38,035 bases of DNA from positions 1-38,035 of the forward strand of contig CAMDKS010000030.1 in the NCBI GenBank assembly GCA_945900755.1, written 5' to 3'. This stretch comes from Bdellovibrio sp. ZAP7. GTDB lineage: Bacteria; Bdellovibrionota_B; Oligoflexia; Oligoflexales; RGVZ01. The translations under genes and the position numbers were made by a program. Every line of letters starts with the position of its first letter. Within the stretch, counting starts at the first letter, position 1. This document shows, piece by piece, positions 8,824 to 17,332 of the stretch. The notes below the pieces were generated by a model that saw only the letters and a program-made list of their open reading frames with translations, was not told where the DNA came from and did not search any database.

Positions 8824-9053
8824 CACTACTTGCTGGGGAAACGTGTGAAAAAAGAGGGACCAAGAGGTTCCTAATGTATACCAAATAGCCCCCCATTTGG
8901 GCTAGGGGGTGCGTGAGGGCTCTAAGCCGAAATGGCTAGGGAACTCACAATCTTATTGTGTAATTACAGTGGGTTGAATAGATTTTGGGCCGCCACAATG
9001 GCGGCGGTATATAAATGTCTTATAAAATCTTTTAAAATGATTGTTGAAAGAGC
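8824..9053. other. Divergent intergenic region with two short hairpins
   Basis: This is the non-coding gap between htpG and the lipoprotein gene. It holds a CACAAT/ATTGTG hairpin with a three-base loop (8947-8961) and a GCCGCCA/TGGCGGC hairpin with loop CAA (8990-9006). A C-rich/G-rich pair lies around 8888-8910. Neither hairpin is followed by a clear U-run on either strand, so I do not call terminators. The leader could be regulatory; nothing more can be supported. Confidence 0.4.
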
Positions 9054-9082
9054 TTGACATTTGTAACGGACGTGCGTATAAC
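9054..9082 (+). promoter_or_regulatory. Sigma70-type promoter of the lipoprotein gene
   Basis: TTGACA (9054-9059) and TATAAC (9077-9082) are separated by 17 bases, giving a leader of about 40 bases before the ATG at 9129. An AAAGGAG ribosome site precedes the start. This is a near-consensus promoter and implies strong, probably constitutive, expression. Confidence 0.75.
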
Positions 9083-9128
9083 CCAAAACACAAAGCGTAT
9101 TTATTAAACACACAAAAGGAGATCAAAC

Positions 9129-10475
9129 ATGATCAAAACAACAAAAAGTCAGATATTCAGCCTTGCGCTAGTATCCATGTTCGCCGCTAGCTGCGGTAGA
9201 CCAAAGTCGGCCCCAGCCGCTGGTGCACAAACACCAGCTCCACTGACCCCTGCAGGACCCATCGCACCACAGGGTCCAGCTAATGGCCAAACGGCACAAT
9301 TAGATAAGTTGGCTGTGGAGATCGTAAATTTCGACGCGATCAACGGCAAATCCATAACGAACGGAACAAAAATAGAATTTCGTTTGAAGAATTCACAACC
9401 ATCCACCGCAGGTATTCAATTTAAATGTGTGATTTGGGATGCCAGAGCCACAGGCGTTGAACCAACAGATATTTGCACCTCGCCAAAGACGATTGAGTCC
9501 CTTCCAGATGGACAATATAAAATGAAAATCGTTGCTGTTGAGGCGACCTCAGGCAAAACGGAAAATCCTACGATCGTTAGTTTTTCAATTGGAGCAGCTC
9601 AAGGCGGCCAAGGCGGAGGTCCAGTGGTAGGTCCAGGCGGTTCTGGTGCTCGCCCAGTCATGGAACAAGTGGGCGATCTTTTCCTCGTGACGGTGCCCCA
9701 AGGAATGCACAAAGTATATAGTGCTAGTACGTTTGAACAACCAGGCTTCGTTAAGTTTCGCATGATCGACGCATCTATGCGTGACACAGCGGCTCCTTAT
9801 CCCTTAGCATGTCGTCCTGGTGCAAGCTTTGAACAACTCGTACTGGACGTTAGTCCTGCGGGCGCTCAGTTAAATTACTGTGAGCAGACGCCTCCGATTC
9901 TCATGAACGCACCAGCAGATCCGTTCTACAACACATTTCGCTGGAGCAACATGAACACGATGAGCTACAACAGCCTTGCGATTGCCTCAGATTCCTCTTT
10001 GGGTGGAGTCGCTCCAGGAGCACCGCCGCAGACTCTGGCAAAGATGTTTATCAACGTGTTTACAAACCCGAATCAAAATCACAACGGATTTCAGGCTCCG
10101 TTTGCAACCGAGTTGAATCAAACAGCCAGTCGTCTTCAGCTAAGTTGTGGATCGCAGAATATTCAGTACCTAGGAGACGCGGTCACTAATCAAGGTTACT
10201 ACTCATGGTCGGTTGCTGTAGCCCCACTCTTCGGTTGTGTAAACCCACGCGGCGGTCGCTGGTATGTTGATATTGCAGCCTTCCCTTTAGAGCACGTCAC
10301 TTCGTTGCTGCCAAGCATCGGTTGGAATGGTTGGATTAGCCAAGGTTTTGCGAGTCAGCGTGCAGCAGAAATCGTAGTTGAAATTGGACCCTTCGATTAT
10401 GCTCCTCTACCGATGTCGGTTTCTCGACAGGCGCAAGAGCTGATGTCACAGCACATCAGAAAGCTGACCTACTAA
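9129..10475 (+). CDS. Large surface or periplasmic lipoprotein, function unknown
   Basis: The 448-residue precursor has a classic lipoprotein signal: Lys-rich start, hydrophobic core, and lipobox FAASC with Cys22 as the lipidated residue. A Pro/Ala/Gly/Gln linker (residues ~25-60) tethers the rest. Residues ~60-155 look like an immunoglobulin-type beta sandwich with two cysteines (FKCVIWDA and DICTSPKTI). A glycine-rich hinge follows (~156-172). The remaining ~275 residues have further cysteines, probably disulfide-bonded, and no family I recognise. It is monocistronic, with its own strong promoter and a clear terminator. The genuine start is fixed by AAAGGAG seven bases upstream. Confidence 0.85.
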   Translation: MIKTTKSQIFSLALVSMFAASCGRPKSAPAAGAQTPAPLTPAGPIAPQGPANGQTAQLDKLAVEIVNFDAINGKSITNGTKIEFRLKNSQPSTAGIQFKCVIWDARATGVEPTDICTSPKTIESLPDGQYKMKIVAVEATSGKTENPTIVSFSIGAAQGGQGGGPVVGPGGSGARPVMEQVGDLFLVTVPQGMHKVYSASTFEQPGFVKFRMIDASMRDTAAPYPLACRPGASFEQLVLDVSPAGAQLNYCEQTPPILMNAPADPFYNTFRWSNMNTMSYNSLAIASDSSLGGVAPGAPPQTLAKMFINVFTNPNQNHNGFQAPFATELNQTASRLQLSCGSQNIQYLGDAVTNQGYYSWSVAVAPLFGCVNPRGGRWYVDIAAFPLEHVTSLLPSIGWNGWISQGFASQRAAEIVVEIGPFDYAPLPMSVSRQAQELMSQHIRKLTY

Positions 10476-10550
10476 GTTTTTTGTGTACTCCCTACCGTCA
10501 AGGTCTATGGTTTTTCCTTTCGATACACTTTGACTCCAAGCGTAGAAAAT

Positions 10551-10590
10551 TAAAACCCCCCGTTCGCTGCTGCGGATGGGGGATTTTTCA
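10551..10590. terminator. Bidirectional rho-independent terminator
   Basis: A CCCCCCG..CGC / GCG..GGGGG hairpin with loop TGCT lies between convergent genes. On the plus strand it is followed by ATTTTTC and on the minus strand by TTTTAATTTT. It would end transcription of both the lipoprotein gene and the FKBP gene. Confidence 0.8.
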
Positions 10591-10631
10591 TTTGTAAAAC
10601 GAGACTTTCGATAGACCCATTTTTTTTTTGG

Positions 10632-11339
10632 TTACGATTTTTTTGCTGGTGCTGAAATTTCTAGAAGTTCAACTTCAAACAATAATACTGAATTGGCAGG
10701 AATGCTCGGACGTCCTTGTGGGCCGTATGCGAGGTCCGACGGGATCGCTAGTTTCCATTTTGCGCCGACCTTCATTAGCTGGAGAGCTTCTGTCCATCCT
10801 TTAATGACGCCGCTTACTGGAAACTGAGCTGGTTCCTTACGATCGTAAGAGCTGTCAAACTTAGTGCCATCGGTTAAAGTTCCAAGGTAGTGTACTTTTA
10901 CGGTGTCAGAGGCAGACGGAGTTTTGCCGGTACCTTCAGTGACGACCTCGTACTGCAAGCCTGACGCTGTTGTTTTTACGTTTGGAGCCTTTTTATGCTC
11001 TTCAAGGAATTTAGCTCCTTTTTCGATGTTTTCTTTTCCTGCTAGTTCTTGTTTAGCGGTAACATCTTGACGCATTTTGGTCATCGCAGCTTGCATCTCT
11101 TCTGGAGTCATACGAGAAGGCTTTGAGTTCAGGACATCGTCAATGCTCGCAGCGAGCACGGCGGTATTGATTTTCAGATCTTGGCTCTTCATGGAGCCAC
11201 CGATTTGTTGGCCAATGGCATAAGCAACCTTGTCGCCGTCGGATTCAAGCTTAACCGATTTTTCGCCCATTTTTTTCAGTTGGTCACAGCCACTTAGTCC
11301 AATGGACGATGCAGCTAGAACCGTAAGTAAACATTTCAT
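10632..11339 (-). CDS. FKBP-type peptidyl-prolyl isomerase lipoprotein (Mip/FkpA-like)
   Basis: This cis-trans prolyl isomerase and chaperone acts in the periplasm or on the outer membrane. The precursor has a short signal peptide ending in lipobox LSGC (Cys18 from the preferred start). Residues ~30-120 form the helical FKBP_N dimerisation domain (DKVAYAIGQQIGGSMKSQ, then a long charged helix). Residues ~128-232 form the FKBP domain: VKVHYLGTLTDGTKFDSSYDR, FPVSGVIKGWTEALQLMKVG and LAYGPQGRPSIPANSVLLFEVELL. The active-site Tyr, Asp, Phe and Ile-Pro positions are present. I use ATG 11339 (235 residues) because AAGGAG is seven bases upstream; the TTG at 11345 is less likely. The family assignment is secure. 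Confidence 0.93.
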   Translation of the reverse strand: MKCLLTVLAASSIGLSGCDQLKKMGEKSVKLESDGDKVAYAIGQQIGGSMKSQDLKINTAVLAASIDDVLNSKPSRMTPEEMQAAMTKMRQDVTAKQELAGKENIEKGAKFLEEHKKAPNVKTTASGLQYEVVTEGTGKTPSASDTVKVHYLGTLTDGTKFDSSYDRKEPAQFPVSGVIKGWTEALQLMKVGAKWKLAIPSDLAYGPQGRPSIPANSVLLFEVELLEISAPAKKS

Positions 11340-11504
11340 ATTCAAACTCCTTAGAATTGTGATTCAGATGCTCAGAAGCACTTATTACTTGGAAAGGGTA
11401 TCTGAAAAGAATTGGATTGGGAATATTTTTTTGATCGGTGCAGACAGTTTTTGCACTACAATCGGCTAACCCATGGATTATCAAGCATTTCGATATGTAA
11501 AAAA

Positions 11505-12296
11505 TTAGTGTTCTAAGATTATTTTTTGCCCAATTTTTGCGGCTGCACCAGTATTTTGCGCAAGGAGCCTAAAAACACCAAAGCCCCCGTTCGCGTTGTC
11601 TAGTTGTAAAAGGGCAGCGCCAGAATTTTTGACGCTCGCGGTGGATTTGCTTTTCCCCTCAATAATCCATTCGTCGGACGAATTTTCGAGTAATATTCCT
11701 TGGAGGCGTTCTTTCTGTAAGCTCGATTTAAGACTTCCGACGAGGATAAACGAGCCTTTTTCGGCCAGCACGACCCCGTCATAACCAAGGACGTCAAAAA
11801 GTCGCTTTAGGATCTTCACTGGATTCAACTTGTCGTTGAGTTTGCCCGCTTTTGAAAAATTAATTTTTTCAGGTTTTTTGCCGACGAAGAGGTCAATACC
11901 CGCACCACTGTTGAAAAGGATAACGTTAGCGCCAGAGTATTTCATGAAGTCGGCCGGCTTCGGCGCACTGGGAAGTTTGTTTACTTTGAGGTTGTAATCA
12001 AAGCTTTCGGCGTTGGCACAAGTTAAAAAGCTATTTTCTTCACATAGGTCGTCTTTAAACGAAATGGCGGTCGGGTTAGGCTTCTCAAGTGATTGTAAGA
12101 TGAGTACTTTGCGCGGAAAAGTAACGTCTTTTATCCCTGAAATATCAAGTGAAGAAGACCAATCTTTGGCATCCGGCGCCGTCTCGGCTAGTTTTCCGTA
12201 GGCCTGATCGAGAGATCCGCTTAGGAACGCTATCACATAAAAACATCGTACCGCATGGTGAATCCGTGCATTGTGAATCCGTGATGACATTACCAT
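11505..12296 (-). CDS. Exported protein of unknown function, second gene of envelope operon
   Basis: The 263-residue protein has an N-terminal hydrophobic segment (AVRCFYVIAFLSG) with a possible cleavage near residue 34 (QAYG-KL), so it is likely exported. Two cysteines (DDLCEENSFLTC) may form a disulfide. The middle part KILKRLFDVLGYDGVVLAEKGSFILVGS resembles the small strand-helix modules seen in secretin N-domains, but I cannot assign a family. The start overlaps the end of the upstream beta-rich protein gene in a TAATG arrangement. ATG at 12296 or at 12290 are both possible. Coupled translation suggests both products act together at the envelope. Confidence 0.65.
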   Translation of the reverse strand: MVMSSRIHNARIHHAVRCFYVIAFLSGSLDQAYGKLAETAPDAKDWSSSLDISGIKDVTFPRKVLILQSLEKPNPTAISFKDDLCEENSFLTCANAESFDYNLKVNKLPSAPKPADFMKYSGANVILFNSGAGIDLFVGKKPEKINFSKAGKLNDKLNPVKILKRLFDVLGYDGVVLAEKGSFILVGSLKSSLQKERLQGILLENSSDEWIIEGKSKSTASVKNSGAALLQLDNANGGFGVFRLLAQNTGAAAKIGQKIILEH

Positions 12297-13987
12297 GAAA
12301 TAGCCACTCCTGCGCCGACAAAGGTTAACGTCATAGAGAACGCGTCAATTTTTGAATCCTCCGAGGCTTTTACAGATTTGTCAGCCAGCGAAAGCTTTTC
12401 TGCGACGACGAATCCCAAAAGGGCCGATTTGTAATTGGTACTTCCAAGTTTAAACGATGGCCCGATGGTCAAAAACGTATCGAGTCCAGCTTTAATTGCG
12501 GTGATGGTGCTTTTTGAAACGGCGCTGACTGCGCCCGCGTAATCGTAGCTGACCCAAGGTCTGACTTTGTACCAAGATGAATTCCATTCCGCCCCAATTT
12601 CTAGATTGAGGCTATATCCGCGCGGCATATAAAACTTGCCAGTTGAAGACGCTATTCCTTGATCATCGACACTGCGAACTAAATTCGCATCTAATGCCCA
12701 TATACCAAGCTTTGGAGTGAAATCAATGCGATCCACAACATGGGATAAAGAGGTTCCAAAAGATTTTCCAATAGTATGGCTAGACCAGCCGAGTTTTTCT
12801 GGTACCCCATTGCTCGAATCGGTTACCTGTGAGGTCTTGTCGTAGTAGTATCGCAGCCCGTTCACGATCCCCCCGCGAAATTCTGCGATTAATCCGAAAA
12901 AAGTCAATTTTTTGAGTAAGGCACTTCCTGCTAGGACTTGTTTGCCGTAACGTAACCCGATAAAGCCTGACGCTGCATTAGCTTTGATGCCGGTCAAGAG
13001 CTTGGAAAACATTCCCGCAGCAAGCGCCTCATCAAGTATTTTTGCAGCCTCGTTTATTGAGTCGTCTAATTCCGGCACAAGCTTGCCGGCCCCTTGGGCA
13101 TCGTGAAACGCTAAGTGCTGATTCTTAGACGCCGTTTGAGTGGCTGCATCAAACGTCCAAGTGACAAAGTATTTTCCAGCCGATTTGTTAGTCATTACCT
13201 TTTTTTCGTCAGACTCAGAACCCGCTTTCACATCAACGAAGGCAGATCTTGCGGCGTTCCCTGTTAGGTCAGTAAGGTACGCGCCGTCCGCATGAGAGAC
13301 CCTGAAAGTTTTTAGAAGCAGTGGTGGCGCCGGGACTGTGTAGACGCGTTTTCCTGAGGGTGGAACAAAGGCCACAGATTTTTTGAGATCGAGAGATTTT
13401 TCAAGAGATCCCTTCCGCACAAAACCCATCATTGGGAGCTCATTAAGCAGCCTTAGGCTTACTAGTTCGGCAAAACCTTTATCCGAAAAAAACGTCATGG
13501 CCCACACACTGCCAGGGAATTTTGCTGACGCCATCAAATCTGCATCTTTGTTCTCCGATGCGTAGAGGCTTAACGTGGCTTCGGTTTCGCCTTCAATAAA
13601 GCGCAGCACCCAAGGATTCGGTGCGTCCTTGCCAGCCGTAAACTTATCAACACCTTTATCTTGAATGTAGCAAGACGCTACGGTAAAAACGCCAGTTCCC
13701 CATACACCCTTTCCTGCCATGAGATTAGCGGCGAGCTTTGTGCAGGCAGCGGCCCAATCCTTGACTCCACCCTTAGATTTAATGGATTCGGCATCCTTAC
13801 GCCCGAGGTCTCGGATCCAGACAATTTTAAGGGGCGACGGTGCAGTTTCATTGTTTGAGGCGGCAGAGGCAGACCAGCTTGTTGTTATGAGTAGCTGCGA
13901 CAAAATACCAGCAACGCCCAGCAGTGATCTTTGCCTGGGCAGGTTTTTTTGTCGGCGTTTTCGGAAATTTTCCAAAGTGATGACCAC
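12290..13987 (-). CDS. Putative outer-membrane protein, first gene of envelope operon
   Basis: The 565-residue precursor has a twin-basic N-terminus (RKRRQKNLPRQR) followed by a hydrophobic stretch and ASA-A cleavage near residue 43, i.e. an exported protein. Residues ~45-290 are soluble, with two cysteines (AAACTKL and VASCYIQD). From about residue 330 alternating hydrophobic strands with many Gly and aromatic residues appear (GFIGLRYGKQVL, LGIWALDANLV, KVRPWVSYDYAG). The sequence ends in GAGVAISW, an aromatic C-terminus typical of beta-barrel insertion signals. No catalytic motif is seen. The GTG start lacks a visible ribosome site, so the exact N-terminus is uncertain. The next gene overlaps its stop by seven bases. 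Confidence 0.7.
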   Translation of the reverse strand: MVITLENFRKRRQKNLPRQRSLLGVAGILSQLLITTSWSASAASNNETAPSPLKIVWIRDLGRKDAESIKSKGGVKDWAAACTKLAANLMAGKGVWGTGVFTVASCYIQDKGVDKFTAGKDAPNPWVLRFIEGETEATLSLYASENKDADLMASAKFPGSVWAMTFFSDKGFAELVSLRLLNELPMMGFVRKGSLEKSLDLKKSVAFVPPSGKRVYTVPAPPLLLKTFRVSHADGAYLTDLTGNAARSAFVDVKAGSESDEKKVMTNKSAGKYFVTWTFDAATQTASKNQHLAFHDAQGAGKLVPELDDSINEAAKILDEALAAGMFSKLLTGIKANAASGFIGLRYGKQVLAGSALLKKLTFFGLIAEFRGGIVNGLRYYYDKTSQVTDSSNGVPEKLGWSSHTIGKSFGTSLSHVVDRIDFTPKLGIWALDANLVRSVDDQGIASSTGKFYMPRGYSLNLEIGAEWNSSWYKVRPWVSYDYAGAVSAVSKSTITAIKAGLDTFLTIGPSFKLGSTNYKSALLGFVVAEKLSLADKSVKASEDSKIDAFSMTLTFVGAGVAISW

Positions 13988-14241
13988 GTTTTGTAAATAA
14001 AGACTTAGAATTATGTCATGATATTAATACTAACATACGATGGACGATAGACACTATTTTTTTGACAATGGGACCTCAAGACTTAGTTTAGAATGGACGA
14101 CGTTAGTCACCAAATATGTTGAAATCAAGCGATTATGTCACCCTAATTAATAAGGGAAAATGTCACCTTGTTGCCAAAACGACCAATAAAATTCAAGCCG
14201 TTTTGCCCTGTTAACAGCCGCGTAAATCCGACAGTTTTTGC

Positions 14242-15132
14242 ATGACAATGCGGGCTAAAAAAATGAACACTAAAATGCCCCAGGAGACTGGGGCTTTCGT
14301 TTGTTCGATTCTGATTAGCCGGATGGTCTCAGAATTCGCCATTAACAAGAATGTTCTCAGCCTGCGCGAAGAAGTGAAGTTCAGTGGGGGTCGGATTGTC
14401 GTCAAATGCATCGTGCGGCACCATGAGGCCATTCAATACCTCTATGGCCTGATTGAACATGACAAACGACAAACAATAAGTGAGCGGCTGATTCGGTCGC
14501 TGCAGCAGCTTGTGATTAAAGATATTGAAGACCAAGAATCAGGACAGTATCGAAAAGGCAATGTGATGATTACAGGCTCAAGCCATCGTCCACCCGAGGC
14601 TTATGAAGTGCCAAAGCTTATGGAAGAGCTAGTGACTTGGGTCAAAACGAATCAAAGCAAAATGCATCCAGTGGAGCTTGCAGCCCTTGTGCACCACAAA
14701 CTTGTGCATATTCATCCCTTCACGGATGGCAACGGGCGAACCGCTAGGCTTTTTATGAATTTGACCTCGATGAAAAAGGGTTATCCCATGGTAATCATTC
14801 TTAAAAATGATCGGCAAAAGTACTACCGTGCACTGGATAGAGCAGATCGCGGAGACAAAACAGATATTGAAAAATTGATTGCTCAGGCCGTTGAGAGATC
14901 CATGAACATTTACGTTAAGGTAATTAAGTCAGGGGCTTCAAAGAATGAAAAACTAGTTCGACTTTCTGGGCTCACAAAGAAAAGTGGATTTTCAGAAAAA
15001 TATCTCAATCTATTGGCGAGATCCGGAAAACTCGACGCACATAAAGAGGGTCGGGTTTGGTTATCAAGCCAAAAGGCCCTAGAATCTTATTTGCAAGAAC
15101 GAGAGCGAAAGCGCAGCGGCAAGAAAAAGTAA
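14242..15132 (+). CDS. Fic-domain protein with C-terminal HTH-like segment
   Basis: Fic proteins transfer AMP or related nucleotides onto target hydroxyls. The catalytic motif HPFTDGNGRTAR lies near residues 157-168, matching HxFx(D/E)GNGRxxR completely, so the core looks active. The upstream GSSHRPPEAYEVPKLMEEL is typical of the family. The C-terminus (about 230-290) contains SGLTKKSGFSEKYLNLLARSGKL, a winged-helix or MerR-like DNA-binding pattern, then a basic tail. Oddly, the N-terminal inhibitory helix, which normally carries (S/T)xxxE(G/N), is not recognisable: the sequence reads FAINKNVLSLREE, as if a few residues around an IEGN were lost. No ribosome site precedes the several possible ATGs, so the true start is uncertain. 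Confidence 0.85.
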   Translation: MTMRAKKMNTKMPQETGAFVCSILISRMVSEFAINKNVLSLREEVKFSGGRIVVKCIVRHHEAIQYLYGLIEHDKRQTISERLIRSLQQLVIKDIEDQESGQYRKGNVMITGSSHRPPEAYEVPKLMEELVTWVKTNQSKMHPVELAALVHHKLVHIHPFTDGNGRTARLFMNLTSMKKGYPMVIILKNDRQKYYRALDRADRGDKTDIEKLIAQAVERSMNIYVKVIKSGASKNEKLVRLSGLTKKSGFSEKYLNLLARSGKLDAHKEGRVWLSSQKALESYLQERERKRSGKKK

Positions 15133-15137
15133 ATTAC

Positions 15138-15180
15138 CTTAATATGGCATATAGTTTTTTTAAATCCATACCATATTAAG
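15138..15180. repeat. Perfect 10-bp inverted repeat after fic
   Basis: CTTAATATGG (15138-15147) pairs with CCATATTAAG (15171-15180) around a 23-base A/T-rich loop, starting six bases after the fic stop codon. There is no U-run after the second arm, so it could be a weak terminator or a protein-binding palindrome. Confidence 0.5.
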
Positions 15181-15208
15181 AAGCCCTAACATTCCTAAAA
15201 CTGATACT

Positions 15209-15254
15209 GCACTACCGCTTTATTAAGATGGCAGGTTAATAAAGCGGTAGTACA
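15209..15254. repeat. 47-bp hairpin element B, copy 1
   Basis: The arms GCACTACCGCTTTATTAA and TTAATAAAGCGGTAGTAC surround the nine-base loop GATGGCAGG, with one mismatch in the left arm. An almost identical, perfectly paired copy is at 21388-21434 and a decayed copy is at 37145-37186. Its right end runs directly into a partial copy of the GGCGCC element (D). Confidence 0.85.
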
Positions 15255-15312
15255 CTCGACAAACTCTGGGGCGCCAACCGTTAAAATTGATCAACAAACA
15301 TCGTCAACCATA
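15254..15312 (+). repeat. Partial D-A repeat unit
   Basis: CTCGACAAACTCTGGGGCGC is followed by a GTTAAAATTG-like stretch and the left part of element A (CAACAAACATCGTCAACC). It matches the right half of D plus the left half of A found complete at 15501-15634 and 19802-19937. The right half of A is missing and unrelated sequence follows. Confidence 0.7.
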
Positions 15313-15328
15313 GAACGGCTCATATCAG

Positions 15329-15377
15329 GCGGAATAAAATCAGCAATGAATTCATCAGCATTGATTATTTCGGTACT
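15329..15377 (+). repeat. Element C, diverged copy 1
   Basis: The copy contains GGAATAAAATCAGCAATG, CATTGATTATTTCGG and then TACTACAG. It is a diverged relative of the element at 25152-25210 and 30162-30220, sharing the CAATG/CATTG hairpin and the trailing TGATTATT-CGG-ACTACA end. Confidence 0.6.
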
Positions 15378-15400
15378 ACAGTACGTTCGATTCGGCAGAC

Positions 15401-15500
15401 AAAGCTAAAAGCTTGGGCGACGATGCCAATCGATGCTGATTTGGAGAGACGGGGTTGTGACGAATCGTGGTCCGGACCAAATCTCGAATCCGGCAACTAA
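15401..15500 (-). pseudogene. Reverse-transcriptase gene fragment (short copy)
   Basis: On the minus strand this 100-bp block translates to CRIRDLVRTTIRHNPVSPNQ followed by HRLASSPKLLAL. It is nearly identical to the 5' part of the longer reverse-transcriptase relic at 23960-24444. In reverse transcriptases of the DGR/retron-like kind this segment precedes the GLPIGNLTSQ motif. Nothing after LLAL matches, so only about 33 codons remain. Both relics break at the same upstream point (CGGCAACTAAAA on the plus strand). It contains a 12-bp palindrome, TGGTCCGGACCA (15468-15479). It is nonfunctional as a gene. Confidence 0.65.
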
Positions 15501-15634
15501 AAATTAAAAATATATTTGTTGGCGCTTTCGGGCGGTAGGCTCGACAAAATCTGGGGCGCCATGCGTTAAAATTGCTAACAAACATCGTCAACCAAGAATA
15601 ATCGCGAAGAGCGTATAATGTGTGTTGCTACTAC
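15501..15634 (+). repeat. Composite repeat D + A, copy 1
   Basis: D (15501-~15575) starts with AAATTAAAAATATATTTG and has inverted arms TGGCGC and GCGCCA about 27 bases apart. A (15577-15634) begins AACAAACATCGTCAACC and ends GTGTTGCTACTACA. Its outer ends CAACAAACAT-like and ATGTGTGTTG can pair. An internal CGC-GAAGA-GCG hairpin directly precedes TATAAT (15614-15619). The same composite recurs at 19802-19937. Confidence 0.85.
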
Positions 15635-15756
15635 ACCCACGCCAACGTTACTTTCAGAATTGCTTTTCCGACGCTATAGAGATATGTTATTAGAGGTTAT
15701 TAGAGGTTCAGTCAGCGTCTGGAATTAATGCCTTATAAATCAGTAGGTTATATTTT

Positions 15757-17193
15757 TTGAAACCCTTATCCCAACACTGGAAAAATCGCATCGCAGAGGC
15801 CCTAGAAACTCAGTGTGAGCAGAACGATATAGATTTCAAAGAAGATCTGTCTGAAAACAATACTCGACTAAAAGAGCACATCAACGCCTTGGCACACTGT
15901 ACAGGTGGGGGAGCGTTAGTATTCGGCGTGAATGCCAGATTTCAAAAATCAGACCGCAATCTCAACTCGGAAGAGATCATAGCCAGAATTTCAAACCTTG
16001 CGCACGACACTCAAGAGCCACCACTAGGCGTTGAGGTTCACCAAATTTCAACCAACCTTGGAAAACTTTTGTGCTTGCATATTTTGCCACCTAAAACTCG
16101 CCCTGTTTTTATCAAAGATAAAAGCCCGTTCGGCGGACAGGCCTGCTTCAAACGTACCGGCAGCCAAACCGTAGCTATTACAGTCGAAGAAATTCGCAAT
16201 CTACTTGCTACCACTCAAATGGTCTCCTTTGACGAGGGAACGGTAGAAGGCGGCACACTCACCGATCTCGATTTTCAAAGGTTAGAAAAATCTATCAATG
16301 GCTTCAATTCCGAGTTGGGCGACAGCAAACAGAATCGTGCCGCACTGATTGACAGTGGTGTTTTGGCGCAAACCGCCAGTACATCAAACATAACAATCGC
16401 CGGCTGGCTGATGTTTGCCAAAAATCCGCAGAGTCTCAGACCTTTCAAAAATGCTTTCATCGAATTCCAGCAGTTCCGAGGAACGACACGGAACGAGCCT
16501 CTCAAAAAAACTGAAATTAGAGGTTCGCTGCCCGAACAAATCGAAATTGCCATCGATTTATTGATGCAGCATATGTGGGTACTTCCGACTATTGTTGGAG
16601 TAAAAAGGCAAGAAAATCCCTCCTATGATCGTCCCATATTACGAGAAATCATTACCAACGCATTGGTTCATCGAGACTATTCGAAGATGCATCTGCCAGT
16701 AAAAATCGCTTTGTTTACAGACCGACTAGAACTTGAGAACCCAGGCAGCCTGATGCCAGGACTCACCGAGCTAAACCTTATCCATAAACGCTCTTGGCGA
16801 AACCCTTTAGTCGCAGAACGTCTAAAGGCTTACGGCTTTGGAGAAATGGATGGCCAGGGCATTGACCGCCTTTTCGCTGCAACTCATAAGATTCACCTGC
16901 CAGCACCGATATTTTCAGCAACTGATGACAGTGTTAAGGTCACCTTGTCCGGGCCAAAGAAATTTGAAGATTACTCGCCGCAGGAAAAGCGGTTGACCGT
17001 AATTGTAACGCTGATTTTAGCAGATAAAATTGATAATGAGTCTCTTCGCCATGCGTTTAATATAGATCTTCAAACGGCCGGTACCCTCATTAAGTCCATG
17101 GCCGCAGAAGAGATCATCGAACCAGTCGGCAAAAGTCGTAAATACGCACAATACAAGCTAACCAAGCAATACCAAGAAAAGATTTTCCAATAG
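15757..17193 (+). CDS. AlbA_2 / HATPase_c_4 domain protein (Schlafen-AAA-like, RecG-related regulator family)
   Basis: The 478-residue protein has an N-terminal AlbA_2 (former AAA_4) nucleic-acid-binding domain at residues ~10-140. Its marks are NDIDFKEDLSENNTRLKEHI and HCTGGGALVFGVN, the typical 'E-K...N..GG.l.iGV' pattern. A C-terminal GHKL-like HATPase_c_4 region follows (REIITNALVHRDYSKMHLPV, then DRLELENPGS and GFGEMDGQGIDRLF). The last ~80 residues look like a winged helix. Such proteins are often transcriptional regulators or phage-defence components carried on islands. The start is TTG at 15757, the only in-frame option after an upstream stop, with a weak AGGT ahead. It follows the A repeat by ~120 bases. 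Confidence 0.85.
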   Translation: MKPLSQHWKNRIAEALETQCEQNDIDFKEDLSENNTRLKEHINALAHCTGGGALVFGVNARFQKSDRNLNSEEIIARISNLAHDTQEPPLGVEVHQISTNLGKLLCLHILPPKTRPVFIKDKSPFGGQACFKRTGSQTVAITVEEIRNLLATTQMVSFDEGTVEGGTLTDLDFQRLEKSINGFNSELGDSKQNRAALIDSGVLAQTASTSNITIAGWLMFAKNPQSLRPFKNAFIEFQQFRGTTRNEPLKKTEIRGSLPEQIEIAIDLLMQHMWVLPTIVGVKRQENPSYDRPILREIITNALVHRDYSKMHLPVKIALFTDRLELENPGSLMPGLTELNLIHKRSWRNPLVAERLKAYGFGEMDGQGIDRLFAATHKIHLPAPIFSATDDSVKVTLSGPKKFEDYSPQEKRLTVIVTLILADKIDNESLRHAFNIDLQTAGTLIKSMAAEEIIEPVGKSRKYAQYKLTKQYQEKIFQ

Positions 17194-17332
17194 CAGCCCA
17201 ATCAGTCGAATTTTTACACCGATGGCCGTAAAACTAGCGCACCATATAGGTGTAGGGACAAACTAAAAACGCCTGAGCACCTGCCGCCTGCAATTTTAGT
17301 GCTCTGCTCCTCAAGTCAAATGCTAGACCATT

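Noticed and set aside
8752-8830. CIRCE or sigma32 heat-shock control of htpG
   Set aside because: No CIRCE repeat or sigma32 consensus; a good sigma70 promoter explains the gene.
15457-15490. tRNA-like TCGAATCC motif near a GGTCCGGACC stretch
   Set aside because: No cloverleaf can be built; the same block is a coding relic of the reverse transcriptase on the other strand.
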